From Bacteroidetes bacterium HGW-Bacteroidetes-1 (GTDB lineage Bacteria > Bacteroidota > Bacteroidia > Bacteroidales > F082): a stretch of DNA of 47,930 bases. This document shows positions 1-8,357 of this stretch, piece after piece. Position 1 is the stretch's first letter; every line of letters begins with the position of its first letter. Location of the stretch: positions 1 through 47,930 of the forward strand of contig PHDU01000023.1 in assembly GCA_002842755.1 (NCBI GenBank). The letters run 5' to 3'. The notes beneath the pieces are model-generated. The model was given only the letters and a program-made list of their open reading frames with translations, was not told the DNA's origin and ran no database searches. The translations under genes were made by a program, and so were the position numbers.

Positions 1-1440
1 AAAGAAAAACGAGCAGCGGAATTGGTTATAGCTAACAAGGAACTTCACCTTCAAAACAAAATGAAGGAGAAACGGGCAGCTGAGTTGGTTATTGCCAACC
101 AAGAACTTTCCTTTCAGAATGCAGAGAAAGAAAAACGTGCAGCAGAATTAAACATTGCCAACAAAGAATTGGCCTTTCAAAACATAGAGAAAGAAAAAAG
201 AGCAGCAGAGTTAATCATCGCCAATAAAAAACTTTCATTTCAAAACAAATTGAAGGAGAAACGGGCAGCTGAGTTGATTATTGCCAAAGAGCAGGCCGAA
301 CAGAGTGACCGCTTAAAATCGGCATTTCTAGCCAATATGTCCCATGAAATTCGAACCCCTATGAACGGCATTTTAGGATTTGCCGGACTACTTAAAGAGG
401 TCGATCTTTCAGGTGAAATGCAACAGGAATACATTAAACTCATTGAACAAAGTGGTGCTCGTATGCTCAATATTATCAATGATATTGTAAATATTTCCAA
501 AATTGAATCGGGACTGATGGAAGTCGATTTGAAGGAATCGAATATTAATGAACAAATGGATTTTATTTATACCTATTTCAAACCTGAGACAGATAGAAAA
601 AGGATACAGTTCTTGTATCATAAACCATTGCCTACGCAAGAAGCCATCATTTTCACAGACCGCGAAAAAATATTTGCAATTCTTTCCAACCTTGTTAAAA
701 ATGCCATTAAATATACAGATGTCGGATCAATAGAATTTGGTTATAGCCTAAACAATACAGGACTCACTAAAATACTGGAGTTTTATATAAAAGATACAGG
801 TATTGGCATTCCGAAAGACAGACATAAGGCTATTTTTGAACGGTTTATTCAAGCCGACATTACTGATAAAATGGCAAGAGAGGGAGCCGGTTTGGGTTTA
901 TCGATTTCTAAAGCATATGTGGAGTGCCTGGGTGGAGAAATGTGGGTAAAAAGTAAGGAAGGAAAAGGATCAATTTTTTATTTTTCAATCCCTTACATTG
1001 TTGAAGTGCCTGCAAAGCAGGAGGTTAATAATGCCAACCCAGAAAAGGGCAATGAAAATCCAATTAGAAAACTTAAAATTCTCATTGCGGAAGATGATGA
1101 AATATCGAAAATGATAGTCTTAACTATTCTCAAAAAAACGAATCATGAAATTATATATGCCGACACAGGACTAGAAGCCATTGAAGCATGCCGTAATCAC
1201 CCTGACCTTGATCTTATTCTGATGGACATCAAAATACAAGATATGAATGGGTATGAAGCTACACGTCAAATCCGCCAGTTTAACAAAGAGGTAATCATTA
1301 TAGCCCAAACTGCTTTTGCACATTCATTTGACAAGAAAAAAGCAATAGAATCAGGTTGCAATGATTACATTTCAAAACCTATAGCAAAAAATAATCTACT
1401 TGCATTAATACAGAAATATTTCAATTTTCAGAACGTATAA
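1..1440 (+). CDS. Hybrid sensor histidine kinase, 5' end cut by window edge
   Basis: The reading frame is open from base 1, so the N-terminus lies outside the window. Counting from the TTG codon at 22, residues 1-90 are coiled-coil repeats. A HisKA dimerisation domain follows with H-box [15 protein letters not shown] (phospho-acceptor His108). The HATPase_c domain shows the N-box [10 protein letters not shown], the G1 box DTGIGIP and the G2 box GAGLGLS. After a short linker, a receiver domain at about 350-470 carries the acidic pair EDD, phospho-acceptor Asp402 (LILMDIK) and the conserved Lys in ISKPI. The protein should autophosphorylate on His and pass phosphate to its own receiver. The sensor part is missing, so the signal is unknown. 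No response regulator or DNA-binding domain follows. The family call is certain; substrate and output are unknown. Confidence 0.95.
   Translation, partial: KEKRAAELVIANKELHLQNKMKEKRAAELVIANQELSFQNAEKEKRAAELNIANKELAFQNIEKEKRAAELIIANKKLSFQNKLKEKRAAELIIAKEQAEQSDRLKSAFLANMSHEIRTPMNGILGFAGLLKEVDLSGEMQQEYIKLIEQSGARMLNIINDIVNISKIESGLMEVDLKESNINEQMDFIYTYFKPETDRKRIQFLYHKPLPTQEAIIFTDREKIFAILSNLVKNAIKYTDVGSIEFGYSLNNTGLTKILEFYIKDTGIGIPKDRHKAIFERFIQADITDKMAREGAGLGLSISKAYVECLGGEMWVKSKEGKGSIFYFSIPYIVEVPAKQEVNNANPEKGNENPIRKLKILIAEDDEISKMIVLTILKKTNHEIIYADTGLEAIEACRNHPDLDLILMDIKIQDMNGYEATRQIRQFNKEVIIIAQTAFAHSFDKKKAIESGCNDYISKPIAKNNLLALIQKYFNFQNV
4..255 (+). repeat. Four 63-bp in-frame tandem repeats (21-residue coiled coil)
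   Basis: Units at 4-66, 67-129, 130-192 and 193-255 each encode 21 residues of the form EKRAAEL-x-IAN-x-x-L-x-x-QN. A fifth, diverging unit runs into the HisKA helix. 21 residues is exactly three heptads, so extra units lengthen a continuous dimeric signalling helix without changing its register. The array continues past the left edge, so the true copy number is not visible. Confidence 0.93.
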
Positions 1441-1630
1441 AATTACCGTCAAAATGCCTCCGGTTTTAAACTGAGGGGAATTGGGTATTTTATATAACCC
1501 TAAATTACAGAATTCAGGTATATAGTCTGTTCAGCAGCTGTAAATAATACTGCTAAACATGGGCCAAAATCATTTCAACCTAAACCACAAAATCCAAATA
1601 GTTTTCCATTGTAATGCATTGATAATCTGA

Positions 1631-1780
1631 TTATTTAAAATTTACCCATGCTTTTGGGGCTATTGATCGGGCTTTTCTGTACTTAATTTCAAATGCCAAC
1701 AACTGATTGCCTGTTTCTTCCTCAAGATCTATTTCGGCACCCGCGTATGTTCTCCAAAAATAGGTTTTACGATTAACCAT
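1631..1780 (-). pseudogene. C-terminal remnant of an AAA ATPase with DUF4143
   Basis: A 49-codon minus-strand frame contains KTYFWRTYAGAEIDLEEETG and then FEIKY and PKAW. This is the pattern of the extreme C-terminus of the AAA/DUF4143 ATPase family, where a YFWRT..aEIDfv stretch is followed by a nuclease-like E-x-K strand. In-frame stops lie just upstream of 1780 and no ATPase core (Walker A/B) is present, so only the tail survives. The rest of the 1441-1881 interval holds no recognisable gene apart from the promoter box described separately. Family assignment is from remembered motif patterns, not a search. Confidence 0.68.
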
Positions 1781-1856
1781 AAAATATAATGATTATAAAA
1801 TGCAACAATACTAATTTTTTCTTGTCAATTAGGTTAAAACAAGAAATATTGAATTT

Positions 1857-1864
1857 TACCTTTG
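1857..1864 (+). promoter_or_regulatory. Bacteroidota -7 box (TACCTTTG)
   Basis: The sequence matches TAnnTTTG and lies 50 bp before the likely start of the DUF6920-like gene. No clear -33 TTG sits at the usual spacing. Confidence 0.5.
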
Positions 1865-1914
1865 GTAAAAAATTGATATAAATGCAGGTAAATTTTTTAA
1901 AACACAACAATGCC

Positions 1915-2763
1915 ATGCGAAAGAGTATGTTTTTTCTTTTTATTATATTGCTTTTATTTTCAATAACTACGTCCATAATCTCATGTCGTATGAATAAAAT
2001 GATTGTAACTGAAACTGACGCAATTTTGAGCAAAACTCAATACACAAATTTAAAAGTAATTACGGATGAGGATATTCAACAACTTCCGTCCCCGGTCCGA
2101 AAATGGTTAAAAACAACCGGAATTATTGGAAATCCTGAGATAAAATCCGTTTATGTGAAACAACAGGCACAGATGAAAATGAAGCCCAATCAAAAAAAAT
2201 GGCATAAAGCCGAAGCAATTCAATATGTGACAACAGAGAATCCTGCTTTTATCTGGTCGGTCAAAATGAATATGTCACCCCTGATCAGAATAAAAGGGCG
2301 CGACAAATACGTGGATGGAAAAGGAGAAATGCTTATAAAAATGAATGGTTTAATAAATGTTGTCAATGAGAAGGGAGAAAAGTTGGATGAAGGCACACTT
2401 CAGCGTTATCTGGGTGAACTGGTTTGGTATCCTTCAGCAGCACTAAGTCCATATATTCGTTGGGAAGCAATTGATGAATCTTCAGCAAAAGCTACAATGT
2501 CCTACAAAGGTACCACAGGTAGTGGCGTATTCTTTTTTAACGAACAAGGTGACTTTGTTAAATTCAGTGCCATGCGGTTTCAAGGAAACGAACCTGATGC
2601 AAAACGTTACGAATGGATAGTTTCTGTAAATGATTACGCGATCTTTGATAAAATAAAAGTACCGGCACAAATGGAAGCTACCTGGAAACTTAAAGAAGGA
2701 GACTGGACGTGGCTAAAGCTCAATATTACAGAATTGAAATACAATGTAACCAGGCAAAAATGA
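1915..2763 (+). CDS. DUF6920/DUF6544-like envelope protein, probable lipoprotein
   Basis: I chose ATG 1915 because it gives a compact signal (MRKSMFF, a hydrophobic stretch, then IISC, an acceptable lipobox). ATG 1882 is also in frame and would add 11 residues. The mature part matches the DUF6920 (formerly DUF6544) pattern: LPSPVRKWLKTTG near the start, an IKGRDKYVDGKGEM block, a GTLQRYLGELVWYPSA block and an IRWEAID strand. The family has no established function; it is predicted to be a beta-rich, membrane-attached protein. It stands alone between two non-coding stretches, with its own promoter box at 1857. Nothing in the neighbourhood suggests a partner. Confidence 0.8.
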   Translation: MRKSMFFLFIILLLFSITTSIISCRMNKMIVTETDAILSKTQYTNLKVITDEDIQQLPSPVRKWLKTTGIIGNPEIKSVYVKQQAQMKMKPNQKKWHKAEAIQYVTTENPAFIWSVKMNMSPLIRIKGRDKYVDGKGEMLIKMNGLINVVNEKGEKLDEGTLQRYLGELVWYPSAALSPYIRWEAIDESSAKATMSYKGTTGSGVFFFNEQGDFVKFSAMRFQGNEPDAKRYEWIVSVNDYAIFDKIKVPAQMEATWKLKEGDWTWLKLNITELKYNVTRQK

Positions 2764-3003
2764 ATTTGTTATTGTGAGGAAAAGTAGAAGTAATAATTCA
2801 TTTAGATGAATATCAGGATATGTCTTCAGTTAAACTCTTAACAATCAAAACAATGTCAGTATTAAAAAAAACTCCCCTTATTTTGAAGAACGTAATGAAG
2901 ATGCAAAACAGGTTACCCATGATGGCGTTGCCAATTATATGGTAAAGCACTAAATAGGAATTTGTTTTTTATCGATGTAAGCAGAAGAGTATTTAACTCA
3001 TTT

Positions 3004-3085
3004 ATCCCGATACGCTTCGCTATCGGGATTCGTTCAACTTACAAATTTCAATTCACTGCGTTTTTGAAATTTGAGTTTCACGAAT
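3004..3085. repeat. Nested palindrome, REP/MITE-like
   Basis: Two hairpins lie back to back. The first pairs ATCCCGATA (3004-3012) with TATCGGGAT (3021-3029) around an 8-nt loop. The second pairs 3028-3050 with 3065-3085: the arms share ATTCGT, ACT and CAAATTTCA, with small internal differences, around a 14-nt loop. It lies in the 2764-3206 intergenic stretch, which otherwise contains only the promoter of the next gene and a short open frame with no recognisable product. No second copy was seen in this window. Confidence 0.7.
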
Positions 3086-3157
3086 AAATCAAGTGAATTA
3101 AAGCATCTTCAAATCAAAACTAGCACAACATTATAAAAGCATAAACGTTTAAATTTC

Positions 3158-3190
3158 TTGACTTTTACAGTGAGGATTTTAGTAATTTTG
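3158..3190 (+). promoter_or_regulatory. Bacteroidota promoter (-33 TTG, -7 TAATTTTG)
   Basis: TTG at 3158-3160 and TAATTTTG at 3183-3190 are separated by 22 bp, close to the sigma-ABfr consensus. The expected transcript start is about 30 bp before ATG 3225. Confidence 0.65.
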
Positions 3191-3224
3191 CAGGCTATAT
3201 GCATATTTGGAACGGGTATTTTTT

Positions 3225-4385
3225 ATGAAGTTATTGAAGCTGTTGGTTTTGTTGGTTTTTGTTTGTCATTTCAATCTGAAATCACAGCCACGACCGCCCC
3301 TACCCAATGATAATTATCAACTGGAGTTCAGAAGCCATTATGGTTTTTTTCTGCATCATCATTTTGAACTCGAGCGATTCAATGCGCACTTTCCATCTTT
3401 CGAACTTGCTTTACAACGTTCAACATTTGGACGCCAACGCTGGGAAACTTTATATAACTATCCTCTCATTGGTCTCTCTGCCTTTTACTCGGATTTAGGT
3501 GGTTTCGAAGAAATTGGACAAGTTTTTGCTGTTTATCCCTTTATCAATTTTCCATTAAATAATGATGTTCACAACCGCTTAAACTTCAGACTTGGAGTAG
3601 GCCTTGGATATCTTACCAACAAATATGATCCGGTTAACAACTACAGGAATTTTGCCATCGGATCACGCTTAAATGCAGCAGCCAGTTTATACCTCGATTT
3701 CAGGAAAAACCTAAGCCGAAGATTTACCTTTGTGGCTGGAGCAGGGTTAACACATTTCTCAAATGGCTCAACCAAAACACCTAATTTCGGGTTGAACATT
3801 GTCACTGCCACGTTAGGATTAACATGGTATGTTAACCGACCCAATCCATATCTCGACCAGAAGTATTACCCCATCTTACGACCCTTTGAATATGATAATA
3901 AAAAATGGTTCTCTGTTGAAGTGATTCAATCTTTTGGAACCAGAGACATGAGTGAGCAACTCGACAAACGATATTATGTTTCAAACACCGCCGCCAACCT
4001 CCTATTCCCTGTTTCTTTTAAAGGAAAAGCAGGAATTGGAATAGAAGTAACCTACGATGGTTCCGACAAAGGTGTTCTCGACAAAAAAATGGAAATTGAA
4101 GGAACGATTCTTTACAAAGATAATTTTGACATTTTAAAGCCGGGAGCAAGTTTGATTTATGAAATGGTACTATCCAGAACTTCTTTCATATTTCAACTGG
4201 GATTTCACCTTGCAGGAGCAGAAAAAACAGATGGAATCATGTATGAAAAAGCCGGTATGAAATACTACTTCAACAAACATCTATTTGGTTCGATAAGCCT
4301 TACAGCTCACGGAGGAAGAGCTGATTTCATAGGATATGGGTTGGGTTATCGATGGGATCACAAATACTATAAGCGCAGAAAATGA
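3225..4385 (+). CDS. PagL-like lipid A 3-O-deacylase / acyloxyacyl hydrolase family
   Basis: ATG 3225 gives a clean Sec signal (MKLLKLLVLLVFVCHF, cleavage near SQP). The mature 370 residues alternate in short amphipathic strands like an outer-membrane barrel. The stretch LTHFSNGSTKTPNFGLN resembles the PagL active site H-x-S-N, giving His177 and Ser179. In Pseudomonas PagL the third catalytic residue is a Glu 12 positions after the Ser; here that position is Asn191, so the acid is not confirmed. PagL proteins are about 150-170 residues, whereas this protein has an extra C-terminal half of barrel-like sequence. Its stop overlaps the start of the next gene by 4 bp (ATGA), implying translational coupling. 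The likely role is removing an acyl chain from lipid A in the outer membrane; the exact bond is inferred. Confidence 0.75.
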   Translation: MKLLKLLVLLVFVCHFNLKSQPRPPLPNDNYQLEFRSHYGFFLHHHFELERFNAHFPSFELALQRSTFGRQRWETLYNYPLIGLSAFYSDLGGFEEIGQVFAVYPFINFPLNNDVHNRLNFRLGVGLGYLTNKYDPVNNYRNFAIGSRLNAAASLYLDFRKNLSRRFTFVAGAGLTHFSNGSTKTPNFGLNIVTATLGLTWYVNRPNPYLDQKYYPILRPFEYDNKKWFSVEVIQSFGTRDMSEQLDKRYYVSNTAANLLFPVSFKGKAGIGIEVTYDGSDKGVLDKKMEIEGTILYKDNFDILKPGASLIYEMVLSRTSFIFQLGFHLAGAEKTDGIMYEKAGMKYYFNKHLFGSISLTAHGGRADFIGYGLGYRWDHKYYKRRK

Positions 4386-5122
4386 GAGTAAAAAAGTTAG
4401 TAGTTTTATTATTTGCAAGCTTATTGCTTAGTGGATGTGGCAAAACGAATGTAGATTGCTTTTCCGATCCGGGAGAAGTAATTTCTGAGTTCCGTACATT
4501 CGACAGTATCTTTACAGGCATCAACATGTTCGATAACGTCAATGTTGAGATGGTTAGCAGCAATGAAGCCAAAGTTGAAGTGATTGCCGGAGACAAACTA
4601 CTTGATGGTGTTGTGACTGAAGTGATTGATGGCGAACTTATTATCCGCAACAACAATCAATGCAGTTTCTTACGTCAATCCGAAAGGTATTTTAAAGTTA
4701 TTGTTTATTACACACAGCTCGACAGTATTACTTATCGCTCTGTAGGCGACCTCACTGCAATGAGTATTATTAAATCAGATACATTTAAAGTCAATATTTT
4801 TGAAGGCGCTGGCACCATCAATCTCAGACTTGACTGCAGTAAGTCATACCTGAATTATCACTTCGGTACTGCAAGTCTCAACGTTGAAGGGATATCCAAT
4901 GTCAACTATATTTATCAGGTAAGTTACGGTTCGGTGAATGCACTAAACCTTTTAACCACATATACGTATCTTGAAAATCGATCGCCCAACCATTGCTATG
5001 TAAATGCAAGCTCAACACTTGAGGCCACTATTAACGGAAAGGGCAATGTGTATTATAAAGGTAATCCAAGTGAAATAACACGTTTGGGTGCAGGAAGTGG
5101 CGAACTTTTACCCTGGCAATAA
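4382..5122 (+). CDS. DUF2807 (head GIN domain) lipoprotein
   Basis: The protein begins with a lipoprotein signal ending in LLLSGC (lipobox). The mature part matches the DUF2807 'putative auto-transporter adhesin, head GIN' family: FRTFDSIFTGINMFDNVNVEM, then EVIDGELIIRN, then repeated short beta strands expected to form a beta-helix or beta-roll. It starts inside the last codons of the PagL-like gene (ATGA overlap), so the two should be made together. The function of DUF2807 proteins is not established. Co-translation with a lipid A-modifying enzyme points to an envelope role. The gene ends 24 bp from the convergent proS stop, with no hairpin between them. Confidence 0.85.
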   Translation: MRVKKLVVLLFASLLLSGCGKTNVDCFSDPGEVISEFRTFDSIFTGINMFDNVNVEMVSSNEAKVEVIAGDKLLDGVVTEVIDGELIIRNNNQCSFLRQSERYFKVIVYYTQLDSITYRSVGDLTAMSIIKSDTFKVNIFEGAGTINLRLDCSKSYLNYHFGTASLNVEGISNVNYIYQVSYGSVNALNLLTTYTYLENRSPNHCYVNASSTLEATINGKGNVYYKGNPSEITRLGAGSGELLPWQ

Positions 5123-5146
5123 AAAAGTGCTAATTTAAAATTTAAC

Positions 5147-6619
5147 CTAATAAGCCCTGGCAAACACAACTCTGCCTGATGAAGGTTTTCCACTGTAAAC
5201 ACATTTTCCATTTTCCTTTTCACCTTCAAGAGGTATCAGCCGAATCGTTGCCTTTGTTTCTTCTTTGATCTGTTGTTCGGTTTCAGGAGTCCCATCCCAA
5301 TGCGCCAGTATAAAGCCTCCTTTTTCGATTTGTTCAAGAAACTCATTCCAGCTATCCACTTTAAAAGTATTGGCAGTGCGGAAGTCGAGGGCTTTCTGGT
5401 AAAGATTTTTTTGAATTTTCTCCAAAAGATGAACAACTTTCTGATCGATATTCTGCATCTGCAACATCTCTTTTTCAAGTGTATCGCGCCGCGCTATTTC
5501 CACGGTGCCATTTTCAAGATCTCTTGGGCCGATAGCCAGGCGAAGAGGAACTCCTTTTAATTCCCACTCGCTGAATTTATAACCAGGTTTTTGTGTGTCG
5601 CGATCGTCAAACTTCACACGCACACCTACCGCTTCCAACTGTTTTTTTATCTCTCGTGATTTCTCTGAGATTGCTTTAAACTGTTCGTCATTGCGATAAA
5701 TCGGGACTATGACTACCTGAATTGGAGCCAATTTTGGTGGACACACAAGGCCACTATTGTCTGAATGAGTCATGATAAGTGCACCCATCAAGCGTGTTGA
5801 AACTCCCCAGGATGTAGCCCAAACATATTCGAGTTTGTTTTCTTTGCTCAGAAACTGAACATCAAAGGCTTTTGCAAAATTCTGTCCGAGAAAATGAGAA
5901 GTACCAGCCTGAAGTGCCTTTCCATCCTGCATTAATGCCTCAATACAGTATGTTTCAACGGCACCGGCAAATCGCTCGTTGGCTGATTTCACACCTTTTA
6001 AAACAGGCATAGCCATCCAATCTTCAGCAAATTCAGCATACACACGCAGCATTTGTTCGGCTTCTGCTACGGCTTCATCTTTAGTTGCGTGGGCAGTATG
6101 ACCCTCCTGCCAAAGGAACTCGGTTGTGCGTAGAAAAAGACGTGTACGCATTTCCCACCTAACAACATTTGCCCACTGGTTGATTAGCAAAGGAAGATCG
6201 CGATATGACTGTATCCAAGTGCGATAAGTATCCCAGATAATTGTTTCGGAAGTTGGTCGTACAATAAGCTCCTCTTCAAGTTTTGCCGTTTCGTCAACAA
6301 CAACTCCTTTGCCATTTTCATCATTTTTAAGGCGATAATGGGTTACAACAGCACATTCTTTTGCAAAGCCTTCCACATGACTTGCTTCCTTGCTAAAAAA
6401 AGATTTTGGAATAAAAAGTGGAAAATAAGCATTTTCATGTCCTGTATCCTTAAACATCTTATCCAGAGCACCTTGCATACGTTCCCAAATAGCATATCCG
6501 TGTGGTTTTATTACCATACAGCCTCTTACAGCTGAATTCTCTGCAAGATCAGCTTTGGTTACAATGTCTGTGTACCACTGAGAATAATTATCTTCGCGTG
6601 AATTTAATTCCTTTGCCAT
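5147..6619 (-). CDS. proS: Prolyl-tRNA synthetase, eukaryote/archaeal-type
   Basis: This class II aminoacyl-tRNA synthetase charges tRNA-Pro in the cytoplasm. At 490 residues it fits the shorter ProRS class that lacks the bacterial editing insertion. Visible signatures are [20 protein letters not shown], the motif 2 region [18 protein letters not shown], the proline-site stretch [19 protein letters not shown] and the motif 3 region near [13 protein letters not shown]. An anticodon-binding domain follows from about residue 300, and the C-terminal domain ends in FARAY. I chose ATG 6619 ([10 protein letters not shown]) because the in-frame extension to 6805 would encode an unrelated hydrophobic stretch and would overlap both the promoter box at 6668 and the divergent gene. 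Confidence 0.97.
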   Translation of the reverse strand: MAKELNSREDNYSQWYTDIVTKADLAENSAVRGCMVIKPHGYAIWERMQGALDKMFKDTGHENAYFPLFIPKSFFSKEASHVEGFAKECAVVTHYRLKNDENGKGVVVDETAKLEEELIVRPTSETIIWDTYRTWIQSYRDLPLLINQWANVVRWEMRTRLFLRTTEFLWQEGHTAHATKDEAVAEAEQMLRVYAEFAEDWMAMPVLKGVKSANERFAGAVETYCIEALMQDGKALQAGTSHFLGQNFAKAFDVQFLSKENKLEYVWATSWGVSTRLMGALIMTHSDNSGLVCPPKLAPIQVVIVPIYRNDEQFKAISEKSREIKKQLEAVGVRVKFDDRDTQKPGYKFSEWELKGVPLRLAIGPRDLENGTVEIARRDTLEKEMLQMQNIDQKVVHLLEKIQKNLYQKALDFRTANTFKVDSWNEFLEQIEKGGFILAHWDGTPETEQQIKEETKATIRLIPLEGEKENGKCVYSGKPSSGRVVFARAY

Positions 6620-6667
6620 TGATTTTTGGTATAATATTTGTACTTTTTCGATGTAATAATTAAAGCG

Positions 6668-6675
6668 CAAAAATA
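6668..6675 (-). promoter_or_regulatory. -7 box for proS (TATTTTTG)
   Basis: Reads CAAAAATA on the + strand, a match to TAnnTTTG on the minus strand, with the start codon about 49 bp downstream. It also supports the shorter proS start. Confidence 0.55.
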
Positions 6676-6722
6676 ATAAAACCATGCAGACTTTAAGCAT
6701 AAATATAATGGAGGACACTAAA

Positions 6723-8234
6723 ATGAAAACTATGAAACTGGCAATTATTGCCCTGCTGTTTACTTTTACAGCATGTTCCACCAGCAGCAATGTGAACGAC
6801 GACATCTATTATTCACGCAAAAATAAACCCGCAACAGAACAACAAACATTGGCTGTTGCGCCTCAAACAACACAACAAGCTGCAACGGTAAGCAATAACG
6901 CTGAATACGAATACCAAACGTACTATCAGGAAGATGTAGCTTCTCAGGTTCAATCCGAATCTCCTGAAGCTGTTTATTCAACGACAGAAACTGTAGTTGA
7001 ACCAGATGGCACAACTTATTCAACCACTGAAACCTATTATGATTCGGAATACGCACAGCGTATGAGAAGGTTTAACGGTGGTGCAAACACCTCATTTGAC
7101 TATTATGACCCCTATTATAGCGGATGTTATGATTGCTCAAACAGTTATTTCTCAATGGGTTTCGGCAGTCCGTTTGGCTGGGGATCATCATTTGGATACG
7201 GTTACGGCTGGCCTTCCTACTACAGCTATTCACCTTATTGGAGCTGGGGATACGACCCATTTTTCTATAGCCCTTATTCCTCATGGGGATGGGGAAGACC
7301 TTACGGATATGGCGGTTATTATAGCGGATATTATAGTGGTTACTACAATGGTTTTTATGACGGATATTATTCTGGAAATGGATCCTATTGGGATAACCCA
7401 CGAAACAGTGGCTCCAGCTCCTATTATGGTCATCGCGGAAGTTATGGAGGCGGTACTACAGTCCCATCCGGCTCAGATCGCGGAACACGCAGCGAGCAAA
7501 ACCAGAACACTACCTATTCTTCAGGTCGCGGTGTTCAGTCAACTTCAATTGACAGAGGTTCGGAAAATAAAGCCACGAGTGTCACCGACAGAGGGACGTC
7601 AAATGAACGTAGCCGTGAAGCCTCTCAAACTGCCATTGATCGTCCTGAAAGAACTCCTTCAACCAATAACCGGGTTGAACGTCCTTCAACACAAGACAGA
7701 TCACAGAATCCAGCGGTAAACAACCGTGAATCAAAGCCAAGTGCGGAACAGAAGTTAAATGACTATCGTCAACGCTACCAAAGGCCTACCTCAACTCAAT
7801 CAGGTCAGTCAAGAGAACAGCGATATGAAAGGCCAAAAACATACACTTCACCAAGTGTACGTCAACCTAAATCAAGCAATGAATATGTAAGACCTCAGGG
7901 AGAGACAACAAGACCTACACAAACAACAAGACCTGTAAATACAGCTCCATCCCAGAATCGTTCTATAGTAACTCCACAAAGATCAACAGCGCAACCAAGA
8001 TCAACACCGCAACGTTCATCGGGGACACAAACAATTTCTCAACCATCTCGCAGCAGCTCAAGTACACCAGCAAGTAGCAGTTCCGGAAGCTATTCACAGC
8101 CATCCCGCAGTTCTTCTTCAGGATCATCAAGCTCTGGTAGCAGCAGTGGTAGCAGCAGTGGTAGCAGCAGTGGTAGCAGCAGTGGTAGCAGCAGAGGTAG
8201 TTCCTCAGGCAGTTCATCTGGTGGCCGTAGATAA
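6723..8234 (+). CDS. Low-complexity Tyr/Gly/Ser-rich lipoprotein
   Basis: ATG 6723 lies 8 bp after GGAGG (6710-6714), an unusually good Shine-Dalgarno for this window, and gives [18 protein letters not shown] with a lipobox Cys at residue 18. In order come a Gln/Thr-rich linker, a Ser/Thr/Glu stretch with repeated YSTTET, a very aromatic region of about 100 residues rich in YYSG, SWGWG and YGY, an Arg/Gln/Pro/Ser-rich basic region, and a C-terminal tail of GSSS units. There is no enzyme-like domain. Proteins of this style are common in Bacteroidota and are predicted to be surface or periplasmic; function unknown. The C-terminal repeat tract can change length by slippage. Confidence 0.88.
   Translation: MKTMKLAIIALLFTFTACSTSSNVNDDIYYSRKNKPATEQQTLAVAPQTTQQAATVSNNAEYEYQTYYQEDVASQVQSESPEAVYSTTETVVEPDGTTYSTTETYYDSEYAQRMRRFNGGANTSFDYYDPYYSGCYDCSNSYFSMGFGSPFGWGSSFGYGYGWPSYYSYSPYWSWGYDPFFYSPYSSWGWGRPYGYGGYYSGYYSGYYNGFYDGYYSGNGSYWDNPRNSGSSSYYGHRGSYGGGTTVPSGSDRGTRSEQNQNTTYSSGRGVQSTSIDRGSENKATSVTDRGTSNERSREASQTAIDRPERTPSTNNRVERPSTQDRSQNPAVNNRESKPSAEQKLNDYRQRYQRPTSTQSGQSREQRYERPKTYTSPSVRQPKSSNEYVRPQGETTRPTQTTRPVNTAPSQNRSIVTPQRSTAQPRSTPQRSSGTQTISQPSRSSSSTPASSSSGSYSQPSRSSSSGSSSSGSSSGSSSGSSSGSSSGSSRGSSSGSSSGGRR
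8136..8195 (+). repeat. 12-bp tandem repeat, 5 copies (GSSS)n
   Basis: GGTAGCAGCAGT occurs at 8136, 8148, 8160, 8172 and, with one change at its last base, 8184. Each unit encodes Gly-Ser-Ser-Ser, so gain or loss of units keeps the frame. The near-perfect identity between copies suggests recent expansion. Confidence 0.97.
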
Positions 8235-8357
8235 TCAGAATTTATTGAAATAAAGTAAATTTTGAAACCCGCATTTTCCTTGTTCAAATCCATTGCAGGG
8301 TTAAATGAATTATAAGTCATGTGGGTTTCTTTTATAAACGATAATAAAATATCCAAA

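Noticed and set aside
2853-2953. Short frame ending in FEERNEDAKQVTHDGVANYM before a stop
   Set aside because: It reads like protein but matches no family I know, has no suitable start in its own frame and may be a gene remnant; too short to call.
6620-6805. N-terminal extension of proS by 62 hydrophobic residues
   Set aside because: It would overlap the divergent lipoprotein gene and the promoter box at 6668, and prolyl-tRNA synthetases do not carry a membrane segment there.
7078-7719. 213-codon frame inside the low-complexity lipoprotein gene
   Set aside because: Its His/Ile/Thr-rich composition is the frame-shifted shadow of the Tyr/Gly-rich gene, and it has no start context or domain.
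8136-8195. Tandem repeat considered as a CRISPR-like array
   Set aside because: 12-bp units without spacers, in frame inside a coding region; it is a simple microsatellite-type repeat.
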